A stretch of DNA of 64,000 nt from Embleya sp040629175 (GTDB taxonomy: Bacteria; Actinomycetota; Actinomycetes; Streptomycetales; Streptomycetaceae): assembly GCF_040629175.1 (NCBI RefSeq), contig NZ_JBEXUX010000001.1, positions 1 to 64,000 of the forward strand, written 5' to 3'. Position 1 is the stretch's first letter; every line of letters begins with the position of its first letter. The translations under genes were made by a program, and so were the position numbers. The notes under the pieces are model-generated. The model ran no database searches. It was not told the DNA's origin and saw only the letters and a list, made by a program, of their open reading frames with translations. Shown in pieces: positions 34,746 through 43,053 of the stretch.

Positions 34746-36944
34746 ACCTTCGCCGTCCCGGCCGGTCGCCGCGCCGAGCGCGCCGGGGGTGCCGGGCGTG
34801 CCGTCGAGTGTGCCGAGCGTGTCGAGGTCCAGGCCGGTCCGATCGGCCAGGAAGGACAGCGTGTCCACGGTGAGTTCGACGGTGCGCGAGACCGAGCGGG
34901 CCGCGTGGCCGACCTCGGCCTCGGCGCGCAACAACACCGGGCGGCCGCTCGTGGTCGCGTCCTGGAGGGCCGCGCACATCTTGCGCGCGTGCAGCGGGTC
35001 CACCCGGCTGTCGCCGTCGAACACGGTGAACAGCACCGCCGGGTAGGCCACGCCCGCCCGTACGCGGTGATAGGGCGAGTAGCCCAGCAGCCAGTCCAGT
35101 TCCTCGGCCGTCTCCGCGCTGCCGTACTCGTCGGACCACAACCGGCCCAGCCCGAACCGCTCGTAGCGGACCATGTCCAGGAGCGGCATCGAGCAGGCCA
35201 CCGCCGCGTACAACTGCGGCCGCTGGGTGAGCGCGGCGCCCACGAGCAGCCCACCGTTGGAACCGCCGGACGCGGCCAGCCGCTCGGACGTGCTCCAACC
35301 CCGGGCGATCAGATGCTCCGCGGCGGCGTGGAAATCCTCGAACACGCGTTGCTTGTGCCCACGCATGCCCGCGCGATGCCACTCCTCGCCTTCTTCCGAG
35401 CCGCCGCGCAGATTGGCGATCGCGTACACGCCGCCCGCCTCCACCCACGCGAGTACACCTGCGGAGTAGGCGGGGCCGAGCGCGATGCCGAAGCCGCCGT
35501 AGCCGTACAACACGGCGGGCCGGGGTCGGTCCGGCTCGGCGGTCGGCGCGATCACGAACATCCGGACGGTGGTGCCGTCCGCCGAGCGGTAGGACTCCTG
35601 GTGTACGTGCACCCGCGGCAGTCGTGCGTTGCCGGGCGCGCCGGCCCAGGTCTCGATCGCGCCGGTGCGCGCGTCGTAGCGCAGTACGGCCGACGGCGCG
35701 GTGTAGTCCGACCAGCCGAACCACGCCTCGTGGCCGCCCTCGGGGTGCTCGGCCAGTCCGCCGATCGAACCGGGCGAGCCGCCGGGCGTCTTCGGCCGGG
35801 CCAACACCTCGCCGGTGGCCAGGTCGCACGCCGTCAGCTCGCCCACCGCGTGCCGGGTCCGGGCGAGCAGCAGCGTCGGCCGCGGCGCGTGCGGGCCGTC
35901 CAGGATCGCGTATCCGGTGAGCACCGCGTCCGGCTCCTCGGGCACCAGGTCCCGCCAGCCCTCGGGGCCCGGCGCCGCCGGGTCGGCCACGCACAGCCGA
36001 CCGCGCGGCGCGTCCAGGTCGGTGAACACGTACAGCCGCCCGTCCCGGCCCACCCGCAGGCCGGTGAGCGCGTCGCGGCCCACCACCACCGGGCGCAACC
36101 GCGGCCGTTCCGGCGCACCCGTGCGCAGGTCGGCCAGCCACAGGTCGTTGCGCGGCGCGGTGCCCGCGGACGCGGACACGGTGAGCCAGTTGCCGTCCCG
36201 GCTGACGCCGACGCCGAAGTAGGTGGCCGGTTCGCTGCCCGCGCCGAACACCTCGACGTCCGTGGCGGGATCGGCGCCGATCCGGTGCAGGTAGACCCGG
36301 CGGTGATGTTGTTCCTCGCCCGCGGGCACCGCCTCCGGCGGGAGTCGGCGCACCAGGTAGCACGCGTCGCCGCCGGGAAGCCAGGCGATCGAGGTGTCGC
36401 GCATGCGATCGATCGGGCCCTCGACGTGCTCGCCGGTACGCACGTCGAGCACGTACAGGCGGGACTCCTCGTCGCCGCCGGTGGAGAGCAGGTAGGCGAG
36501 CCGATCACCCTCGTCCGAGGGCGTCCACTGGTCCAGCGTGGTGGTGCCGGTCGGGTCGATCGCGATCGGATCCACCAGCGCGCGCTCGGTCCCGTCCGAC
36601 TCGACCACGAACAACACCGCGTGCTCGTGCTCGGGGTCGCGGCGGATCAGGAAGTGTCGGTCGCCGCGCCAACAGGGCAGCCCGATCAGGCCGGTGGCGA
36701 GCAACTCGGACAGCCGCGCCCGCAGCCGATCGCGTCCGGCCAGATGGTCCACATGGGCGTGGAACCACTCGTCCTGCGCCGCGGCCCAGGCGCGGGTGTC
36801 CGGCGCGTCGGGGTCCTCCAGCGCCCGATAGGGGTCCGGGACGGAGCGGCCGAACAGCACGTCGACCGTGTCGCCGCGGGCGGCGGCGGGGGCGTGCGGG
36901 GTCTCGTGGGGGGCGTGTTCCGCGGGCTGCACAGAGCGCGTCAT
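34734..36944 (-). CDS. prolyl oligopeptidase family serine peptidase (S9A)
   Basis: A 736-residue cytoplasmic peptidase with an N-terminal seven-bladed propeller (residues about 80-430) and a C-terminal alpha/beta hydrolase. The nucleophile Ser is in ASGGSNGGLLVGA; the acid is the Asp in DGDSRVDPLHARK; the His is in EVGHAARS. IANLRGGSEEGEEWHRAGM is the classic S9A block. It would cut short proline-containing peptides after Pro. Its 3' end runs into the tandem repeat, leaving an Asp/Gly/Thr-rich tail (LGTLDGTPGTPGALG) that looks poorly conserved. Confidence 0.92.
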   Translation of the reverse strand: MTRSVQPAEHAPHETPHAPAAARGDTVDVLFGRSVPDPYRALEDPDAPDTRAWAAAQDEWFHAHVDHLAGRDRLRARLSELLATGLIGLPCWRGDRHFLIRRDPEHEHAVLFVVESDGTERALVDPIAIDPTGTTTLDQWTPSDEGDRLAYLLSTGGDEESRLYVLDVRTGEHVEGPIDRMRDTSIAWLPGGDACYLVRRLPPEAVPAGEEQHHRRVYLHRIGADPATDVEVFGAGSEPATYFGVGVSRDGNWLTVSASAGTAPRNDLWLADLRTGAPERPRLRPVVVGRDALTGLRVGRDGRLYVFTDLDAPRGRLCVADPAAPGPEGWRDLVPEEPDAVLTGYAILDGPHAPRPTLLLARTRHAVGELTACDLATGEVLARPKTPGGSPGSIGGLAEHPEGGHEAWFGWSDYTAPSAVLRYDARTGAIETWAGAPGNARLPRVHVHQESYRSADGTTVRMFVIAPTAEPDRPRPAVLYGYGGFGIALGPAYSAGVLAWVEAGGVYAIANLRGGSEEGEEWHRAGMRGHKQRVFEDFHAAAEHLIARGWSTSERLAASGGSNGGLLVGAALTQRPQLYAAVACSMPLLDMVRYERFGLGRLWSDEYGSAETAEELDWLLGYSPYHRVRAGVAYPAVLFTVFDGDSRVDPLHARKMCAALQDATTSGRPVLLRAEAEVGHAARSVSRTVELTVDTLSFLADRTGLDLDTLGTLDGTPGTPGALGAATGRDGEGGDR

Positions 36945-37134
36945 GGGCGCACCCTAGACGCCCGGGCGGATCGGTGCGCACCGTCACCACCCGGCCACGT
37001 GGTGCCACCCATGCAGGTGAACGCTCTGTGACCTTGTCGATTCCTGGTAGCGCGGGGGGTATCCCGCCATGGACACTGGAGGCCGATCGTCCCCGGCGCG
37101 AGCCACGCGCTGTCGGCGTCACAGGGAGGCATAC

Positions 37135-37677
37135 GTGCCGCATTCGCTGGTCCTCAACGCGTCGTACGAGCCCCTGTGCGTGGTGCCCGTTCGCCGCGCA
37201 CTGATTCTCGTGCTGAACGACAAGGCAATGTGCCTGGAAGAAACAGGCACCATCCTGCACAGCGCCACCACCGAGATTCCCGTACCCAGTGTGATCAGAC
37301 TGACCCGTTTCGTCCGTATCCCCTTTCGGGGCCAAGTCCCGCTCACCCGGCGCGCGCTGTTCGCTCGCGACGGAGGGCGTTGCGTCTACTGCGGAAGCGC
37401 CGCCACCAGTGTCGACCACGTCGTCCCCCGCAGCCGCGGTGGACAACACACGTGGGACAACGTGGTCTCGGCGTGTCGTCGCTGCAATCACGTCAAGAGC
37501 GATCGGTACATCGCCGAGCTGGGCTGGCGAATGCCGCGTCCCCCATCCCAACCCACCGGCCTGGCGTGGCGGATCCTGGGCACCGGGTTTCGTGATCCAC
37601 GTTGGGAGCCATACCTGGCGCCGTACGGTGCGCAGGAGGCGGGCTTCGACCATTTCGACCAGGTCGCGAGCGCCTAG
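37135..37677 (+). CDS. HNH endonuclease domain protein
   Basis: A 180-residue protein from GTG 37135 with AGGGAGG upstream. The N-terminal 70 residues (PHSLVLNASYEPLCVVPVRRALILVLNDKA) are strongly conserved in actinobacteria. The HNH core is CVYCGSAATSVDHVVPRSRGGQHTWDNVVSACRRCNHVKSD in pieces: two CxxC zinc pairs and the catalytic DH with a later Asn. The family occurs as single chromosomal genes outside phages, with no established role; structured-DNA cleavage is a guess. Confidence 0.88.
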   Translation: MPHSLVLNASYEPLCVVPVRRALILVLNDKAMCLEETGTILHSATTEIPVPSVIRLTRFVRIPFRGQVPLTRRALFARDGGRCVYCGSAATSVDHVVPRSRGGQHTWDNVVSACRRCNHVKSDRYIAELGWRMPRPPSQPTGLAWRILGTGFRDPRWEPYLAPYGAQEAGFDHFDQVASA

Positions 37678-37823
37678 AAGGCGGCGGATTTCCTCCGGGG
37701 AGCCCGTCGCCGTTTTTGTTTCGACGGGTTCCACCGGAGCCGCGGTCCGGAACCCGACACATCTGCTCGCGTGTCGGTCGGACACGCCGACACCGGGGCC
37801 GTTCGGGTGCGATGCTCGCGGGC

Positions 37824-39998
37824 ATGGAGGAACCACGCGTATCGCAGTTGTCTCCCGAATTGGTCCGGCTCGCCTCCGCGTTCGGGGTGGCCACGGAGTA
37901 TCAGGGGTGGCGCGGCGAGGCCGTGCACACCGACCCGGCGACGGTGATAGCGGTGCTCGGTGCGCTCGGCGTGGACGCGTCGACCCCCGAGAGTGCCCGG
38001 GCCGCGCTCGCCGAGCACGAGGAACTGCGGCGGACCCGGCTGCTGCCCCCGGTGCTGGTGCTGCGTTCGGGCCGGCCGGCCGGCTTCACCGTCAACGTGC
38101 CGGCCGGGCATCGGGTCGAGCTGTGGATCGAGCTGGAGGACGGCGGGGTCCGCCGCGACCTCGGTGCGGGACCCGGCCTCGGACCGCTCGGTGACCCGGT
38201 CGGCGCCCACCGGGTGCCCGCCGATCTGCCGCTGGGCTGGCACACCCTGCACGCCCGCTGCTCGCCCGAGCCCGAGGAGTCGCTCGGCTCGGGCGGGGTG
38301 CCGAGCACCGCCGGTGCGGGCAGTCGCGCCTCGTGCCCGATCGCGATCACCCCGGCCGTGCTGCCCACGCCCGCGGAGCGCTCGTGGGGCTACATGGCGC
38401 AGCTCTATTCGCTGCCCTCGCGCCGGTCGTGGGGGATCGGCGACCTGGCCGATCTGGCCGACCTGGCGGTGTGGTCGGCGCGTACCCAGGGCGCCGGCTT
38501 CGTGTTGGTCAACCCGCTGCACGCGGCCTCGCCGGTGCCGCCGGTGGAGGCGTCGCCGTACCTGCCGGTGAGCCGCCGGTTTCCCGACCCGATGTACGTC
38601 CGGGTCGAGGCCGTCCCGGAGTTCGCCTACCTGACCCCGGTCGAGCGGGCGGTGGCCGAGGAGCTTCGGGCCGAGGCGGGGGACGGGCAGGACGGCGCCG
38701 AGCACCTGGATCGGGACGCGGTGCGGGTGGCCAAGCGGGAAGCGCTCGCGCTGGTGCACAAGGTGCCGCGCAGCCTGGGCCGGGACGCCGACTACCGCGC
38801 GTTCGTCGCGCGCGAGGGCCGATGGCTGACCGACTTCGCCACGTGGTGCGCGCTGGTCGAGGAGTACGGTCCGTCCTGGCGGAACTGGCCCGCGCACCTG
38901 CACGACCCGGACTCGGCCGAGGTCGCCGCCGAGCGCGAACGGCTCGCCGGCGCGATCGACTTCCACCGCTGGACCCAGTGGGTGCTGGCCGACCAGTTGC
39001 AGGCCGCGCAGGACGCGGCGACGCACGCGGGCATGCCGGTGGGCATCGTGCACGACCTCGCGGTCGGCGTGCATCCCGACGGCGCGGACGCGTGGGTGCT
39101 CGGGTCCGAGCGCGGCGGCCGGGTACTCGCGCTGGGCGCCACCGGCGGCGCGCCGCCGGACGCGATGAACCAGATCGGGCAGGACTGGAACCAGCCGCCG
39201 TGGCATCCGCTGCGGTTGGCCGAGACCGGCTACGCGCCCTACCGGGAGCTGTTGCGCGCGGCCTTTCGGCACGCCGGCGCGGTACGGGTGGACCACGTGC
39301 TCGGGCTGTTCCGGTTCTGGTGGGTGCCCAAGGGCAACAGCCCCGCCGAAGGCGCGTACGTGCGCTACGACCACGAGGCGATGGTCGGCATCCTGGCCCT
39401 GGAGGCGCACCGCGCCGGTGCCGTGGTGATCGGCGAGGACCTGGGCACGGTGGAGCCGTGGGTGCGGACCTATCTGGCCGAGCGCGGCATCCTGGGCACC
39501 TCGGTGTTGTGGTTCGAACGCGACGACAAGGGTCGGCCGCTGCCGCCCGAGCAGTGGCGCGCCGGCTCGCTGGCCACGGTGACCACGCACGACCTGCCGC
39601 CCACCGCGGCCCGGCTCGCGGGCGAGCACATCGACCTGTGGGAGCGCCTGCACCTGCTGGTCCGGGACGTGGACATCGAACGGGCCGAGGATCTCGCCGA
39701 CCGCGAGCAGTGGCTCGAACTGCTGCGCCGGCGCGGCTACCTGCGGCCCGGCGCGGGCGAGCGGGAGACGGTCGAGGCGCTGCACCGCCTGCTCGCCGCG
39801 ACGCCGTGCCGGCTGCTCGGCGTCTGGCTGCCGGACGGGGTGGGCGATCGTCGCCCGCAGAACCTGCCGGGCACCTGGAACCAGTATCCGAACTGGCTGC
39901 TGCCGGTGGCCGACGACGAGGGCCGACACGTCTACCTGGAGGACCTGCCGGTCAACCCGCGCGCGGTGTCGCTGGCCCGGGTGCTCCGGGGGCGTTAG
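37824..39998 (+). CDS. malQ: 4-alpha-glucanotransferase (amylomaltase)
   Basis: A 724-residue GH77 enzyme that transfers maltosyl units between alpha-glucans. The catalytic domain has SRRSWGIGDLADL, GQDWNQPPWHP, the nucleophile Asp in VRVDHVLGLFRFWWVP, the acid/base Glu in VVIGEDLGTVEP and the stabilising Asp in TTHDLPPTAARL. The N-terminal 160 residues form the extra beta-rich domain of the longer MalQ type. ATG 37824 was chosen; ATG 37812 is four codons upstream. The gene stands alone and ends before a strong terminator. Confidence 0.92.
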   Translation: MEEPRVSQLSPELVRLASAFGVATEYQGWRGEAVHTDPATVIAVLGALGVDASTPESARAALAEHEELRRTRLLPPVLVLRSGRPAGFTVNVPAGHRVELWIELEDGGVRRDLGAGPGLGPLGDPVGAHRVPADLPLGWHTLHARCSPEPEESLGSGGVPSTAGAGSRASCPIAITPAVLPTPAERSWGYMAQLYSLPSRRSWGIGDLADLADLAVWSARTQGAGFVLVNPLHAASPVPPVEASPYLPVSRRFPDPMYVRVEAVPEFAYLTPVERAVAEELRAEAGDGQDGAEHLDRDAVRVAKREALALVHKVPRSLGRDADYRAFVAREGRWLTDFATWCALVEEYGPSWRNWPAHLHDPDSAEVAAERERLAGAIDFHRWTQWVLADQLQAAQDAATHAGMPVGIVHDLAVGVHPDGADAWVLGSERGGRVLALGATGGAPPDAMNQIGQDWNQPPWHPLRLAETGYAPYRELLRAAFRHAGAVRVDHVLGLFRFWWVPKGNSPAEGAYVRYDHEAMVGILALEAHRAGAVVIGEDLGTVEPWVRTYLAERGILGTSVLWFERDDKGRPLPPEQWRAGSLATVTTHDLPPTAARLAGEHIDLWERLHLLVRDVDIERAEDLADREQWLELLRRRGYLRPGAGERETVEALHRLLAATPCRLLGVWLPDGVGDRRPQNLPGTWNQYPNWLLPVADDEGRHVYLEDLPVNPRAVSLARVLRGR

Positions 39999-40030
39999 GC
40001 CGGCCCCGTCCGGCCCGGCCCCGGACGTGC

Positions 40031-40070
40031 CGAAGCCGCCGAGCGGGTGTGCACCCGCTCGGCGGCTTCG
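40031..40070. terminator. bidirectional hairpin terminator after malQ
   Basis: A perfect 19-base-pair inverted repeat, CGAAGCCGCCGAGCGGGTG and its complement, separated by TG. It lies between convergent genes and can end transcription from both. Confidence 0.85.
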
Positions 40071-40077
40071 GGGAAAG

Positions 40078-40308
40078 TCAGTTCTTCTTCTTGTTGATGA
40101 TGTCCGGAAGCATCACGAGACCCGCGATGATCACGAAGGCCAGGATCGGGATGCCGACGAAGACCCCGAGGGTCTCGCCGATACCGATGCCGGCGCCCGG
40201 TTCGTCGCCGTCGTCGCGGATGTTCGCGAAGGCCGGTGTCGAAATCAGCGACATGAGCGTGACAACGGCCGACACGGCCCCGGCGCGAAGTGCATTCCTG
40301 TTCACCAC
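40078..40308 (-). CDS. small exported or membrane protein
   Basis: A 76-residue protein from a GTG at 40308 (another GTG follows at once). It has a signal-like N-terminus, AGAVSAVVTLMSLISTPAFA, then an acidic Gly-rich link (RDDGDEPGAGIGIGE), a membrane helix FVGIPILAFVIIAGLVML and a Lys-rich end NKKKN. It may be a single-span protein after signal cleavage. I know no function. It lies just downstream of the pepN pair on the same strand. Confidence 0.65.
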   Translation of the reverse strand: MVNRNALRAGAVSAVVTLMSLISTPAFANIRDDGDEPGAGIGIGETLGVFVGIPILAFVIIAGLVMLPDIINKKKN

Positions 40309-40419
40309 GAAACCCACGCTACCGGGCCGGTGCACGAACACACGCACCGGGTTGACCCTTCCGTGCGAACCGCCGGCCGGCCGGACCGTCGATCGGCCCG
40401 GCCGGCCCCACGTCGGGTG

Positions 40420-42963
40420 CTACTTGTCGCGTGCCTGCGCCCGCAGGGCCCGGGCCACCCCGTCGCGGCTCTCCACCACCAGGCGCCGCAGGCCCGCCGG
40501 GTGCTCGGCGCTCGCGAGCCACGCGTCGGTGCGGTCCAGGGTGTCCTGGGTGACCTGGAGGGTCGGGTACAGGCCGATCACGATCTGCTGGGCGATCTCG
40601 TTGGTGCGGGTCGTCCACACGTTCGCGATCGTGGCGAAGTACCGCTCGGTGTAGGCCGCGAGCAGGTCGCGCTGGGCCGGCTGGACGAAGCCGCCGATCA
40701 CCGCCGCCTGGATCGCGTTGGGCAGCGCGTCGGACTCGACGACCGAGGCCCACGCCTCGTCCTTGGCCGCGGCCGTCGGCCGGGCCGCCCGCGCGGCCGC
40801 CGCGTGCCGGCGACCGGCCGCGGTGGAGTCGCGCTCCAACTCGGCGTCGACGTCCGCGTCGGTGGCCACCCCGGTCGCGGACAGGCGCAGCAGCAGCGCC
40901 CAGCGCAGATCCGCGTCCACCGCCAGGCCCTCGATCTGCTCCTTGCCGTCGAGCAGAGCACGCAGGATCGCCAGGTGGTCCGGCCGCGCCGCCACCGACG
41001 CCAGGCAGCGCGTCCAGGCCAACTGGTGGTCGCTGCCCGGCTCCGCCGCGCGCAGGAAACGCTCGGCCGCCACCGCGAGTTCGGCCAGCGAACGCTCGCG
41101 GTGCGCCGGGTCGAGGTAGAGCTCCAGCGCGCTGGTGACCTGGCGCTGCAACGTCTGGACGATGTTGATGTCCCGCTCGCCGCCCGCGCCGGCCAGTACC
41201 AGCTTGAGGTAGTCGCGCGCCGCCATCTCCGCGTCGCGCGTCATGTCCCACGCCGCCGCCCAGCACAGCGCGCGCGGCAGCGGGTCGACGAACTCGCCGA
41301 TCGCGTCGGTGACGAAGGCCAGCGAGTGCTCGTCGAGCCGGATCTTGGTGTAGGTCAGGTCGTCGTCGTTGAGCAGCACCACGTCCGGACGGGCCCGGCC
41401 GACCAGGTCGGCGACCTCGGTTCGGGCGCCGGTGACGTCCAGCTCCAGCCGGTGCGTGCGCACCAGACCGGCGTCGGTGCGGTCGTAGAAGCCGATCGCG
41501 ATCCGGTGCGAACGCAGCGTCGGCCACGCCTGCGGAGCCTCCTGGAGCACCGCGAACGAGGTGATCACGCCGTCCGAGGAGGTCTCGATCGCGGGCCGCA
41601 GCGTGTTCACGCCCGCGGTCTCCAGCCACTCGCGCGACCACGACTTCAGGTCCCGACCGGAGGTCTCCTCCAGCGCGCCCAGCAGGTCGGCCAGCCTGCT
41701 GTTGCCCCACGCGTGCTTCTTGAAGTACGCCCGTACGCCCGCGAAGAAGTTCTCGCTGCCCACGTAGGCGACGAGCTGCTTGAGCACCGAGGCGCCCTTG
41801 GCGTAGGTGATGCCGTCGAAGTTGACCTCGACGTCCTCCAGGTCCCGGATGTCGGCGAAGATCGGGTGCGTGGAGGGCAGTTGGTCCTGCCGGTAGGCCC
41901 AGGTCTTCATCCGGTTGCCGAACGTGGCCCACGCGTGCGACCAGCGGGTCACCTCGGCCTGGCAGCGCACCGACGCGTAGGTGGCGAACGACTCGTTCAG
42001 CCACAGGTCGTCCCACCACTGCATGGTGACCAGGTCGCCGAACCACATGTGCGCGAGCTCGTGCAGGATGGTCTCCGCACGCGTCTCGTACGACGTGTCG
42101 GTGACCTTGGAGCGGAAGACGTAGTCCTCCAGGATCGTCACACAGCCCGCGTTCTCCATCGCGCCCGCGTTGTACTCCGGCACGAAGAGCTGGTCGTACT
42201 TGGCGAACGGGTAGGCGAAGTCGAACTGCTTCAGGAAGTAGTCGAAGCCCTGCTTGGTGACGTCGAAGATGGCGTCCGCGTCCAGGAACGGCGCGAGCGA
42301 GGACCGGCAGTACACGCCGAGCGGGACGACCGTGCCGTCCGCGGCGGTGTAGCTGTCCTGTACCGCGTGGTAGTGGCCGGCCACCAGGGCGGTGATGTAC
42401 GTGGAGATCCTGGGCGTCGGTTCGAACGCCCACACCGAGGCGCCGTCGGCACCGGCCGAGGGCTCGGGGGTGGGCGAGCAGGAGACCACCCGCCACTCGC
42501 TCGGCGCGGTGATCGTGAAGGCGAAGGTGGCCTTGAGGTCCGGCTGTTCGAAGTTGGCGAAGACCCGGCGCGCGTCGGCCACCTCGAACTGGGTGTAGAG
42601 GTAGGTCTTGCCGTCCACCGGGTCGACGAAGCGGTGCAGGCCCTCGCCGGTGTTCATGTACGCGCAGGACGCGACCACCCGCAGCTCGTTGTGCTCGGCG
42701 AGGTCGCTCAACGCGATCCGGCTGTCCGCGAAGACCGACGCGACGTCGAGCGCCTTGCCGTTGAGGGTGATCTCCTGCACGTCGGGGGCGATCAGATCGA
42801 CGAACGTGCTCGCCCCCGGTTCGCTACAGCCGAACCTCAGCACCGTCGTGGACGGGAACGTCGCACCGGTGCCGGTCAGGTCGAGGGCGATGTCGTACGA
42901 GTCGACGGACAGGATCCGGGCCCGCTCGCGGGCTTCGTCACGCGTCAGGTTGGTTCCGGGCAC
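40420..42963 (-). CDS. pepN: aminopeptidase N, paralogue 1
   Basis: An 847-residue M1 zinc aminopeptidase that removes N-terminal residues from peptides in the cytoplasm. The exopeptidase motif GAMEN (as NAGAMENAGCVTI) recognises the free amino terminus. The zinc site is HELAH near residue 300 with the third ligand Glu in WLNESFA. The C-terminal ERAP1-type helical domain is complete. The paralogue upstream has the same length, so this is a tandem duplication, with 90 bases between the genes. Confidence 0.93.
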   Translation of the reverse strand: MPGTNLTRDEARERARILSVDSYDIALDLTGTGATFPSTTVLRFGCSEPGASTFVDLIAPDVQEITLNGKALDVASVFADSRIALSDLAEHNELRVVASCAYMNTGEGLHRFVDPVDGKTYLYTQFEVADARRVFANFEQPDLKATFAFTITAPSEWRVVSCSPTPEPSAGADGASVWAFEPTPRISTYITALVAGHYHAVQDSYTAADGTVVPLGVYCRSSLAPFLDADAIFDVTKQGFDYFLKQFDFAYPFAKYDQLFVPEYNAGAMENAGCVTILEDYVFRSKVTDTSYETRAETILHELAHMWFGDLVTMQWWDDLWLNESFATYASVRCQAEVTRWSHAWATFGNRMKTWAYRQDQLPSTHPIFADIRDLEDVEVNFDGITYAKGASVLKQLVAYVGSENFFAGVRAYFKKHAWGNSRLADLLGALEETSGRDLKSWSREWLETAGVNTLRPAIETSSDGVITSFAVLQEAPQAWPTLRSHRIAIGFYDRTDAGLVRTHRLELDVTGARTEVADLVGRARPDVVLLNDDDLTYTKIRLDEHSLAFVTDAIGEFVDPLPRALCWAAAWDMTRDAEMAARDYLKLVLAGAGGERDINIVQTLQRQVTSALELYLDPAHRERSLAELAVAAERFLRAAEPGSDHQLAWTRCLASVAARPDHLAILRALLDGKEQIEGLAVDADLRWALLLRLSATGVATDADVDAELERDSTAAGRRHAAAARAARPTAAAKDEAWASVVESDALPNAIQAAVIGGFVQPAQRDLLAAYTERYFATIANVWTTRTNEIAQQIVIGLYPTLQVTQDTLDRTDAWLASAEHPAGLRRLVVESRDGVARALRAQARDK

Positions 42964-43053
42964 GCTGCGCTCCTTGTGGGATGGGCGCCGCCGGGGAGGG
43001 GCGGCCGGGGAATCGGACCCCGTCGGGATGGTGGCGGGATCCGAACGGACGAG